This document shows positions 13,504 through 23,177 of a DNA stretch of 64,000 nucleotides, in pieces (positions within the stretch are counted from its first letter, which is position 1; each line of letters begins with the position of its first letter). Source of the stretch: Erythroxylum novogranatense (taxonomy: Eukaryota; Streptophyta; Magnoliopsida; Malpighiales; Erythroxylaceae); the NCBI GenBank assembly GCA_029891385.1, contig JAIWQS010000236.1, forward strand, positions 1,103,501-1,167,500, in the 5' to 3' direction. Under the pieces are notes generated by a model that worked only from the letters and a program-made list of their open reading frames with translations, was not told the DNA's origin and did not search any database. Position numbers and translations under genes: made by a program.

Positions 13504-14123
13504 TGTTGGAACCCGATCCGGGAACCGGATCCCAACCGAAAGACGGAACAGAAAAATGGAAAATCGAAAAGCGAAAAATCGCTAATCGGAATACAAATTG
13601 AATCATCGGAGCGAAACAAATACTCGGAAAGTTTCGAATCGGACCGAATCAGATCAAACCGAAGGTAGCGAAGCGGATCGAATCGGAAAATACAAAGCGA
13701 AAGCGGAGACAAACACTTAGCAAAGCGGATCCGATATCCGAGAACCAAAACCAGAGAAAAATGATCGAACGAACAAGTTTCATGTAGATCATTTTATCAA
13801 ATTTTGCCTACATCAAAAGTCAACTCTCAAAGTCAAACATTCTCTCTCCAAAAAGTCAAACTTTCTAAATTCTTCAAATTTTCACACTTTTTCTCTTTAA
13901 TTCTTGCTATTTAACTTCATTTCAATCAACTCATCCACTTTCCTCTCATAATCCATATAAGTTCACTCAAATATCAAAGTCCTCAAAATTAAACAATTCA
14001 TTTCTCATAAATTTTTCTTAATTTCATCAAATTTCCTTAAATTCATAATTTTCTCACCAATTTCTTTCTCATTTAAAATTTATTTTAATATTTCTATTTT
14101 TATCAAAAGTTCGGGGTCCAACA
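13504..14123 (-). repeat. LTR copy 4 with large internal deletion
   Basis: About 270 bp from one end of the LTR (13504 to about 13775) joins directly to about 350 bp from the other end (to 14123, ending GGGGTCCAACA). The other copies have about 3.7 kb between these points. At the join both parent sequences share the trinucleotide ACA, which suggests microhomology-mediated deletion. This is the right border of the array; unrelated sequence begins at 14124. Confidence 0.8.
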
Positions 14124-15528
14124 AAAATACACTCAAAATCAGCGTAAAAAAGCTTTAAAACCTTTTCTGGAATCCAATTACTAATGTAATAAATCCAGAA
14201 AATTGAAATATCATTTTAAAAATCCCCCCAATATGAAAACTTACCCAAAAGGATCTAGGGCAACTTTATGGAAATTCTGAAATTTTTTTAAATAATTTCT
14301 GGTACTGACGTTAGCATGATGCCAATAGCCCTGTAGCATTAACGTTAGCACAGCACTATGCGTTGACGTCGCAGCGCCGTGCCTACGTGTGGCAAGGGTT
14401 ATGGATCGTTACACGTGCATGTAATGACTGCGCCAAATGTATCTCATCACGTGCTTCCCACTCATACGTGCCTTCACTATACGACGTGCAACGCCACTTG
14501 TTCGAATCATCGCCGTCCGTGTGTCAAGACAGATGATGGGCACGCAACGACTTACGGTTAACATGTCGCACCCGTGGGAGAAGGGGTCGCGTGAGGTGTG
14601 TGTGTTGCATGTGCTACAGCGTCCGTCACCACGTGGAGCCACGTGGGAGGAAACATGCCAACTAAATCGCCTTATGGTGGTTACTGTAGCACCGTTGGGC
14701 GTGTGTGGTGTATGCTCTTGACAATGCAATCACCCTTCAACAAGAGGGCGATTTTCGGTGATCCTAGGACCAGTTTTTCACACTTTTTTGGCTCATTTTC
14801 AACCCGTTTTTCATAGTTAGCCTTATATATAATACTTTTACGTAATCATATACGCAAAAAAATTGAAAAACAAAAAACCTTTGTTTTCGACAATTCGATT
14901 ATATAACTACTCTTGTACCACGTATAACACGTAGCATAGACTTATTACGTGTCTCGGTCGTTTATGAAAGGGTTAAAAACGAAGAAAATGTAAAATTCCT
15001 GATTTCAATTCTATCTTGACTTTCGAAGCTATTTTCATGGCCAAAATGAGCTCCAATCTTTTGGGCCTTTCACGGAAAACGTTCACCGACACGTGGTTAA
15101 CGCCTTTCTATAGTTTTTCAATACATAAGCGCTCTTAATGGGTCAAAGGATCCATATACTTACGAATAATATGAGTAACTACAAGAGATTTTAACTTTTA
15201 TATATAGCTTCCATATTAAACTTCCCATCACAAGTCGATATAAGTCCTGCTCACACTAAGCGTAATTTGTTTTCCTCCTAGACTTCAACTTCTTGATTTA
15301 GATCATTTATTGTTATACTTATCTTGATCAAATTATATAACTTAAATGATAAATTATCACAAAACTAAAAATATGATTAATAGTTATCCAACGTAATAAA
15401 AAATGACAAATTTATCCACCAATAAGTCATTCTTTAATTCCCGTAAGTCTGTTCCTCCGTTGCCCATACATGCAAAGAATGGATGGAAGAGCGTGAAAAT
15501 AGCGGACAATAGATAAGATCGTTCCTAA
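14124..15528. other. Non-coding spacer with dense ACGT/CACGTG motifs
   Basis: No gene was recognised. The stretch 14300-14730 is more GC-rich than its surroundings and has overlapping short open frames on both strands that match no family I know. CACGTG occurs at 14412, 14448, 14630, 14640 and 15090, and further ACGT cores lie between. This could be plant G-box sequence or simply a transposon remnant; I cannot tell which. Confidence 0.4.
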
Positions 15529-15546
15529 GGCCATCTCCAACCAAGA

Positions 15547-15676
15547 CACCAAAACACCAAATTTGGTGTTTTGGTGCAAAAAATCTTCTCCAACCAAGGC
15601 ACCAAATATACCCACAAATTTGGTGCAATGAATAGTAACACACCAAATTTGGTGTGTTACTATTCATTGCACCAAA
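15547..15676. repeat. Two perfect palindromes inside the Harbinger element
   Basis: The first palindrome is 30 bp (15547-15576), centred on CACCAAATTTGGTG. The second is 58 bp (15619-15676), centred on CACACCAAATTTGGTGTG with outer ends TTTGGTGC and GCACCAAA. Both lack a spacer and would form cruciforms or RNA hairpins. They share the ACACCAAATTTGGTGT centre. Confidence 0.9.
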
Positions 15677-16200
15677 AGTACAAAAGACAACTTTAACCAT
15701 GTACTTTTAACTTTTCCTTTTAGATCCTTTTCACAAATTGATTTATTTACATAATTGACTAAATAATTAAATTTAACTTATTTATTACTTTACACAAAAT
15801 ATATCATTACAAAGATCTCATTGATACATTTAAACGAGACTAATATTGAATATAATATTAAATTTATTTTAATATTTATTTTAATTTTATTTATAAGTGT
15901 TATAAATTCATTAATAAAATATGTAAGAACAAAAGTAAATTTGAAATAAAAAGTACATAAATTTAAACCATACAATTGATTTAAAAAATTAAAACTCAAC
16001 ATAAATATTTGAAATTACATCTAGACTTAAATAAATTACAAATGTAAATCGACTTCTAGATTATAAGCAAACTAAAATAACAACAACAAACTTAAAAATA
16101 AAACTAAAACACTTGAAATATTAATTTAACATAGATAATTAATAATTTGGAAGGTCATCCTCATTTCCTTCAAAATCAAAATATTGGCTAAAGTCATTAG

Positions 16201-16326
16201 ATGAGCCAGCTCCTCTTTGAATTTCTTGCTAGACATAGGCAAATTAGAGATAAAGAAGCTCATTATGAACTTCGTAATACATTTACTGAACATTTGTGGG
16301 AACGATATAAAAATTCAAATGATTAG
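16201..16326 (+). pseudogene. C-terminal remnant of a PIF/Harbinger transposase
   Basis: A short frame of about 41 codons ends at a TAG at 16324-16326. It contains LARHRQIRDKEAHYELR followed by FTEHLWERY. This resembles the conserved tail of plant Harbinger (HARBI1-like) nucleases, where an IRD-E-H-L motif precedes a short helix with EH-W. The frame is preceded by an in-frame TAG, and the catalytic DDE region is gone. It lies inside terminal inverted repeats of the expected type, which supports the assignment. Confidence 0.65.
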
Positions 16327-16564
16327 AGGTTAAATGAGAAATTTTAATCAGTTTATATTTGTGTATGTTATTAAATTAATTTAGTTAATAATTAAATTAT
16401 TGTGGTTATATAAATATAAATTAATTTAGTTAATAATTAAATTATTGTGGTATATTTTTGAAAAAATTTGGCATAAAATAATTGAAACAACATCAAATTT
16501 GGTGTAAAAGATTATAAGAATATTCTATTTTATATTAAATTTAGTATAATGGTTGAAGATGGCC

Positions 16565-17375
16565 TCAGTCGATAGTCTATATCAATAACTGCAAGTTGGC
16601 AGCATACATATTTGATTATAGCAATCATTACGACCGCCTCGAGCGTTGGGAAATCTTATTTTATTCGAGCATGCACCAAAAGTGTGTGGAAAAGTCTCAA
16701 CTTACCATATTTAAATATCACAATACGTGTCCAGCGATTGAACTACCAAAAGGTTTTTCCAAAACCAAAAACCCATTTTCATTTCTCGGTCCAAGACTAC
16801 TCTCCATCTCTCTTTCAGTCTTTTAAAATTGTCTTTAGGAATTATAGAAATCTCAATATGTTTTCTTTGTTTATAGCTTTTTATTTTAAAATATAAGACT
16901 GATAGAAATGGAGGCTATAAACTTTAGTTTGGAAATATTAAAAATTAAATTAAAATTGCCTAGGATGAAATTCCTATTATAAGAAGAATTCAATAAAAAT
17001 ACAAACCTAAAATATGAACTATTATCTTTAATTATTGGTTTCTAATCAAATTAAAAATAATTTAAAATAGAAACAAAACAAGTTTGTTGAGTGGTTTTGT
17101 CCACTTTATACAAGGACTAAGAAGTTATCAGCTGATTTGTATTGACTAATAAACGTGTGTCCATAAGCTAAAATTAACTTGTTCGCATGCACATGACAAA
17201 GCTAGCTGTAAGTCATGTGTTTACATGTATCAGTCTACTTATATGATTTTTAAACTATAATCGACTGTATATAATACTTGCTCACGGTCAGGCCATAACC
17301 ATCCAACACAGTAAGTAACCAACAGCCATAGCTCAGTTTGAATACTAGTGTTGCTAATCATCACAGTCTGTGAAG
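16565..17375. other. Spacer upstream of the BAHD gene
   Basis: AT-rich sequence between the Harbinger element and the acyltransferase start. Short overlapping frames near 16596-16896 match nothing I recognise. The proximal part is expected to hold the promoter; a TATA-like site is listed separately. Confidence 0.4.
17268..17276 (+). promoter_or_regulatory. Candidate TATA box of the BAHD gene
   Basis: TATATAATA lies about 100 bp upstream of the ATG at 17376, a normal distance for a plant TATA box with a short 5' leader. The surrounding DNA is AT-rich, so chance occurrence is possible. Confidence 0.35.
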
Positions 17376-18669
17376 ATGAAGCTGCAGGTAGAATTCATAT
17401 CTGAAAATATTGTTAAGCCATCTTCTCCAACCCCATCTCACCTTAGCCATCACCAACTCTCCTTTCTGGACCAGACCATGCCTTGGGTTTTCATGCCTTG
17501 GGTACTTTTTTACCTTAAAGATGGGAAAGTTAGCAACAAAGAACGATGTGATAAGGTTAAGGAAGCTCTATCCGAGGCCTTAGCCATGTTTTATCCATTG
17601 GCAGGACGCATAAGAGGGAATGATCACGTAGAATGCAACGATGATGGAGTTCATTTCACAGAAGCTAAAGCTAAATGCACACTTCTGGATTTTCTGCAAG
17701 ACCCTATTTGCAATGAGATCAACAAGTTGCTGCGTTTTGAAATCGACAACGTCAACATCGACTCGCTTGCTTTTTTCCAAGTCACCTACTTCGAGTGTGG
17801 TGGGATTTCTATTGGGATAGGTATTTCACACAGGATTGGAGATGCTATGTCTTCGTTTATGTTCCTAAACACTTGGGCAGCTATGGCTCGTGGAGACAAA
17901 ACATAATTGCCCTCATTTCGATTCTGCTACTCTCTTTCCACCTATAAACATTGAAGGTTTTGACCCTGGTTTTGAGATCGTCAAGGAAAAAATTGTTTCG
18001 AAAAGATTTGTGTTCGATTCATCCAGCATAGAGGTTATTAAGGACAAATATACAGAAAAGAGCAGCATGATAGAGCATCCAAGACGACCTACAAGAGTTG
18101 AGGCCTTAACAGCTTTCATATGGAACAGGTTCAAGGCCACCACTCAAGCTGAAGATGATTTGGACAAAGTTTACGCAGTGATGCATGCAATAAACATGCG
18201 TCCGAAGATGAGCCTTCCTTTCTCGGGAGAAATTTTCGGTAATATTTTTGTCGAGTACATAGTAGCAGTCTCCGACAAGTTCGATGTCGACGAGGAAGAA
18301 TGCAGTAGGATGATCAAGCAGATGAGGAATTCTATAAGAAATGTGAACGAGAGCTACGTGAAGAACCTACAAGGCGACGAGCACTTAGGTTTGTTGAAAG
18401 ATAGGGCTGAGAGGCTGAGCAAAGGAGACATAGTTTGTCTCGACTTCACAAGTTGGTGTAGGTTTCCAATTTACGATATTGACTTTGGTTGGGGAAACCC
18501 TACGTGGGTAGGTTCGGCTGCTTGGCCATACCATAACTTAGTGACGTTCTTGGACACCAAAAATGGAGATGGCATAGAGGCATGGGTCCATCTCAAAGAG
18601 GAAGACATGGGAAAGTTTGAAAGTGACCATGAGCTAAATTCATTAATTTCTCGGGTGCTCATTGGTTAG
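17376..18669 (+). pseudogene. BAHD-family acyltransferase (vinorine synthase / salutaridinol acetyltransferase-like), frameshifted
   Basis: BAHD enzymes move an acyl group from a CoA thioester to an alcohol or amine, usually in the cytosol, in specialised metabolism. The start at 17376 (ATG) gives the typical N terminus with KPSSPTP. FYPLAGRI follows at about residues 72-79, the catalytic HRIGD (HXXXD) at about 152-156, PTRVEALTAFIW in the middle, and the structural DFGWG at about 369-373. Overall length, about 430 residues, is normal for the family. The frame breaks at an AAAA run (17898-17901): the upstream frame stops at the TAA at 17904 after 176 codons, and the downstream frame continues to 18669. 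One fewer A would join both parts seamlessly, and no GT-AG intron fits. It is either a recent pseudogene or a sequencing error. Similarity suggests a clade III BAHD, but the substrate cannot be read from sequence. It is the only host gene recognised here. Confidence 0.9.
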
Positions 18670-18855
18670 ATAAGTTCGTCCAACGATGGTGGACTAAGAA
18701 TCATTTGGTTTAGCTATTTTCATCTCTAATTTGCAACAATCTCTTTACTTAGGCTTGAGTTAAAGGCCTTAATTAAATTAATGACATGCTCGTATTTTTA
18801 AAATTAAATCAAATAGCTATTATGTTTATGATACTATTTTGAATTTGTTCTTCTC

Positions 18856-18861
18856 AATAAA
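18856..18861 (+). terminator. Candidate polyadenylation signal of the BAHD gene
   Basis: AATAAA occurs about 190 nt after the TAG stop, a usual 3' UTR length in plants. The region is AT-rich, so the evidence is weak. Confidence 0.3.
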
Positions 18862-19394
18862 TTTGTTACGTATTAAATGATTTTCGTTTAAGGTTACTAG
18901 GTAACACTAATGATAAGACTCAATTATTTTTACTAAGTTTAAGACTTTCTTGGCATTTTATTATTCTTATAAGTTGCAGTCTTCAGAGATTATATTTTAT
19001 CATTTATAACTAAATAAAATAGTACAGATAACATCATATTCTATTTTCTCTGTTTTATAAACATTTCAATAGGAAAATTTTCAATATTTTCGTAAGTAAA
19101 GAGACAATCTCATGGTTATATTTATATTTTTAAGATCGTACAATTAAAATGTATAAAATTTATAGAATGGTCTTATGATGACTTTCGTGGATATTTAGTT
19201 TTTTTTCACTTTTGCTTTAATTATATGTTTGAGCTAGAAACTATATTAAATCATGCTAACAAGACTTTGACTACAAATAAGAAAAACGTGGCCAACTAAT
19301 CGGTTGTGTTCATATTCGTGCACGACAGCTTATACTATTAAAAACAAAGACCTAATTAATAATTAGCAAAGGATACTTGGTTTACCTTTAGGGC

Positions 19395-19760
19395 TTGGTC
19401 TGGTAAAAGAGTTCGTTTTGACTTTCCAACCCTATTCCATGCCTAAAATGATGTTTTGAATAATTTAGAGACTGTCCAACCCTATTCAATATCCCAAATG
19501 ACATGCAAAGGATCCTTTCTTTACCTTAGGGCTTGGCCTAATGGTAGGGGTAAAGAAGTTCAGATACTGCCTCAATATTATTCTATGCAACCTCAGACAA
19601 AGCCTAAAACGATATCGTTTTGAGTATTTTAAATATTGTCCAACTCTCTCTAACATTTTGAGAAATTTAGATATTGTCCAACCTTGTCTAATATCCAAAA
19701 CAACGTCGTTTTGAGCATTAAACATGATTAATCTTAATATTAAACAGAGGATCTTCATTG
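19395..19760. repeat. Degenerate repeat cluster with AAAACG..CGTTTT palindromes
   Basis: The phrase (A/C)TGTCCAAC recurs near 19468, 19635 and 19674. The palindrome AAAACGATATCGTTTT is at 19606-19621, and a near copy, AAAACAACGTCGTTTT, at 19697-19712. Each is followed by TGAG. The cluster looks like decayed tandem copies of an intergenic repeat. Confidence 0.5.
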
Positions 19761-21808
19761 GGGTAAAAGACCAATCCTTTTGGCTATCTTATCTTCTGCC
19801 TTTCTTCTTTCGAAATTGTACTAATTTTAATTATCTCGGATATATAAATATTTTCGGGTGATAAACATTGTTGAACCTGTCTAATTTACCTTTCAATAAT
19901 GGAATTTATGTTATTTTCATATTTATTTTGGATTCTCAAATGATATTTTCTTTTTATTAAAATATTATTTTTATAATAACGGTGGTAATAACTCGTTGAT
20001 TTACTCTAATAAATAATTGAAAATGAAATTTCTAAAATATGTGGTTTCACAAAATTCTGGTTCAGCCGCAGTTGTTTTGAACTATAGCTGTGATTGTTTA
20101 ATATAAAACAATTATAATTTTTCTAACACAAACGAAATAGAAAAATTAAATATGAAATAAACAAATTAATACTCAATATTTGGCAACGAAATTCAACACA
20201 CCTTGCTTAGTCTGAGGGGCCCTCACTTAGCTTCATCACTTTCACCAAGGAACAACAACATTTTTACTCAAGATATTATAAAGACAACTCACCAACCCTT
20301 GACAATATCTCTCATCTTCACAACCCGTGAAAGAAAATCATTCCTAATAACACGACCATATCATGCTAATCTCAGTAGAGAATTTTCAACAACAATGTTT
20401 AATAATAAAGATAAGAATTCACAATATATAGTTTCTCATGAAACCCATGTATGTACAAGACATATTTTTTAAGCCAAAAACAACACCAAGATAGTCTAGA
20501 AAAAATCATACAACAAATAGAAAATGCAGCTGCCCAAGATGGATAAGATCACCAAAAAATCCCATGTATAGGAACATCAATACTTATCAATCGGACATGT
20601 ATTTCATCCTAAAAACATACCAACAACGCAGTTGCCAATAATGATGGATAGATCATGTAATGTTCACAAAAACAGAGAAAAGCGCAGTTGCTATATGTTC
20701 ATCAATTGGTTGCTTATTTTTCTCCAACAAAAATTTTATTGCCTTACTTAGCAATTGATCTCCAAAAGTCCACATGCACAGTAGCAAAAAAAATCAATGC
20801 ATATATGTTACACCATGGATTACATTAAAAAAAATCTATCGTGTACTTTTTAATTTTTCCCTCAAAGCCCACACAACACATAACAACCTAAAAGTTGATG
20901 GATGAATTTAATATGAGACTCCATATCAAACAAAATTTTATTGCCAAACATATAGGTTATCTCTAAAATACATCCCAAAAACAGTAGCACAAATCAATGT
21001 TAGAATGATCGTTTCACCACTAAAACCTCATAAAAATACTGCTGCACACATAACCAAAAACCTGCATATTGTTCCTCATAAAGAACTCATTAAGCAGCTA
21101 TCCAAAAATCCCAATTAATGCATGTAGTATATAGCCTCAAAAGATTGCCCAAGTCACCAAAAATTAGCTACCAAAGATAGCGAAAGATCATCAAAATTAC
21201 AATTGGCAAATCACACATCTCCTAGACATTTTTCATTAAAAATTTATATCTAGACAGACCAAAAAATTCACGAAACCAATGGAGTAAATCACAACTACAA
21301 ATCTAGATAGGATCGCTACAATATCAGCCACCAAAAATAATGTTAGGTACCCATAATTACAGCTGCCAAGTCATTATGTTGTAGTCACTTTTTTCCACAC
21401 AAAACAATCTAGAAAATTATGTGAAACATAGAAACAATACGACTGCAAATAGTTGATGGAATCTCCAAAAATCTAGCTACCTTAGCTAGCCATTATCTCC
21501 AAACTAGGTTGTTAATTAAATCCTATCATAACTATGATTTTTATCTCAAATAACCCTCATCTTTAAAGAGTCCCACATAAGGTAGAATACTCGTTATAAT
21601 AGTATTCCTCAAATAATCAAAGCTGTCCAATTACAAATAATACCCAAAATATCTTAACATATATCTTAATGTAAAATCTCTTGATATTGTAGTGATAAAA
21701 TTAACTACAAAACATGAATTATTGAACTTTTTTTCACTTTAAGAATGTTAAATTTTGAAAGGGTCAAAGTTTGAAATTAAACGCTTGGAATAACATGTTA
21801 GTTATGTT

Positions 21809-23163
21809 TGAAGTAAATCACACGTTAATATATCGAGTAATAATATGATCAAGATACACAAGAAAGGGGAGGGGGTTGAATTGTGATAAACTTTTCGTTA
21901 ATCCCTTCAATAACAATTGCTTGTTCTTTCGTAAAACTTATCTTAAATCAATTCTTGACTAGTTTGAAAACCTTTGATAATAATGAGAACTACGATTTAA
22001 GTAAAGTAAGAGTTAGAGAGAAACACAACAATTTATCCTGGTTCACCCTAAACTGTGGGCTACGCCCAATTCTCGATATCCTTTCGAGATTTCACTATCT
22101 CCGAACTGCTTACAAGTATTCTTTGATCGAGCCTCTTGGTCTCTTAACAACAAGTATTCTTTTACTCTTAGCCTCTTCAGCTACAGTAACACTTTTCAAA
22201 ATGAAAACTAATAAAGAGCTTTTTACAAAAGAGTTGCTCTTAATAATGTACACTCGAAAAATAGTTCACAATTTTTCTCGATAGTCGATGTTTGAATACT
22301 CGAATTTCATTCACTTTTTTCAAAAGTCGCTTTTTACTTCAATCTCGACTTTATTTATAATCGATCTTCAACTGCTTTCTTGAATATCGCTCTTGAATCT
22401 TTAAAGAAACGGTTATTCAGCTTTAACTCAGAATCGCCTTTAAATCGATGTTTCTTTCTTCCGTTCGATTCTTGTATCGTCGCTTTTCTCTTCGTAAAGC
22501 TTCCGCCTCGATTTTTGTATCGCCTCGCTTTTTTCTTCGTAAAGCTTCGTCTCGATTTTTGTTCCGCCTCGATATTCTTCCGCTCGCTTTTCCTTCGCTT
22601 TTCTTCCTTCGCTTTTCTTCCGCTCGCTTTCCTTCCTTCGCTTTTTCTTCCGTCGTTATTCTTCCGCTCGCTTTTCCTTCCTTCGCTTTTCTTCCGCTCG
22701 CTTTTTTGTTCCGTCTGCTTTTCCTTCGCTTTTCTTCCTTCGCTTTTCTTCCGCTCTACATTATTCTTCCGCTCGCTTCCTTCCTTCCTTTTTTCTTCTT
22801 CTGCTTTTTCTTCCTTCGCTTTTTTCCTTCGCTTTTCTTCCGCTCGTTATTCTTCCGCTCGCTTTTCCTTCCTTATGTTTTTCTTCCGCTCGCTTTTTTC
22901 TTCCTTCGCTTTTTCTTCCTTCGTTATTCTTCCGCTTGTTATTCTTCCGCTCGCTTTTCTCTTCCTTCGCTTTTCTTCCTTCGCTTTTCTTCCGTCGTTA
23001 TTCTTCCGTCGTTATTCCTTCCTTCATTTTTCTTCCGCTCGCTTTTCTTCCTTCGCTTTTCTTCCTTCGCTTTTCTTCTTATGCATCCATCTACTTTTCA
23101 TTTGTATATTTCTTTGTTTATCATCAAAATTATTTAATACGTGAAGTCCGGTTTGACCTAACA
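21809..23163 (-). repeat. 3' LTR of the SIRE-like copia element
   Basis: On the plus strand it starts TGAAGTAAATCACACG and ends GACCTAACA. On the minus strand it begins TGTTAGG right after the polypurine tract. About 22540-23080 is a pyrimidine-rich repeat (plus strand) of short units such as CGCTTTTCTTC and CGTTATTCTTC. Long frames across this repeat encode only Leu/Phe/Ser/Arg-rich text and are not genes. Confidence 0.9.
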
Positions 23164-23177
23164 TTCTCCCCTTTTGA
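23164..23177 (-). other. Polypurine tract of the SIRE-like element
   Basis: The minus strand reads TCAAAAGGGGAGAA directly before the TGTTAGG start of the 3' LTR, the expected primer site for plus-strand DNA synthesis. Confidence 0.8.

Larger units (their letters stand above)
1..14123 (-). mobile_element. Tandem array of a non-autonomous Ty3/gypsy-type LTR element (huge LTR, tiny core)
   Basis: The same sequence recurs with a period of about 5.1 kb: the block at position 1 returns at 5113 and 10236. On the minus strand each period resolves into an LTR of about 4.35 kb and a core of about 0.78 kb. The LTRs begin TGTTGGAC and end TTCCAACA. Each core has a primer-binding site at one edge and a polypurine tract at the other. 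The order is partial LTR, core, LTR, core, LTR, core, deleted LTR. No gag or pol gene is present. LTR size matches LARD-type derivatives, but the core is far smaller than a LARD core. The array probably grew by unequal homologous recombination between LTRs (inference). Its left end lies outside the window. Confidence 0.85.
15529..16564 (+). mobile_element. PIF/Harbinger-type DNA transposon, internally decayed
   Basis: The element starts with GGCCATCTCCAACC (15529-15542) and ends with GGTTGAAGATGGCC (16551-16564), which are inverted repeats with one mismatch. Flanks are TAA on the left and TCA on the right, close to the 3-bp TWA duplication usual for Harbinger. The left part holds two perfect palindromes. 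Near the right end is the C-terminal tail of a Harbinger transposase. At about 1 kb, with only a transposase tail, it is a deleted non-autonomous copy. Confidence 0.75.
18670..21803. other. AT-rich intergenic region without recognised genes
   Basis: I see no coding sequence. The only distinct structure is a short degenerate repeat cluster at about 19395-19760. The part 20150-21800 is A/C-rich on the plus strand and may be old transposon remnant, but no terminal repeats or domains are visible. Confidence 0.5.

Noticed and set aside
1..14123. Satellite or centromeric repeat
   Set aside because: The 5.1-kb period resolves into LTR, primer-binding site, core and polypurine tract, so it is a retrotransposon array rather than a satellite.
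14379..14816. Overlapping frames on both strands in the GC-richer spacer
   Set aside because: They overlap in conflicting frames, match no family and have no gene-like start or context.
17580..18143. Minus-strand frames across the BAHD gene
   Set aside because: They are antisense shadows of a well-supported plus-strand coding sequence.
22380..23144. 254-codon frame rich in Leu, Phe, Ser and Arg
   Set aside because: It reads across the pyrimidine-rich tandem repeat in a copia LTR. Several frames are open for the same reason, and the matching LTR gives a different frame.
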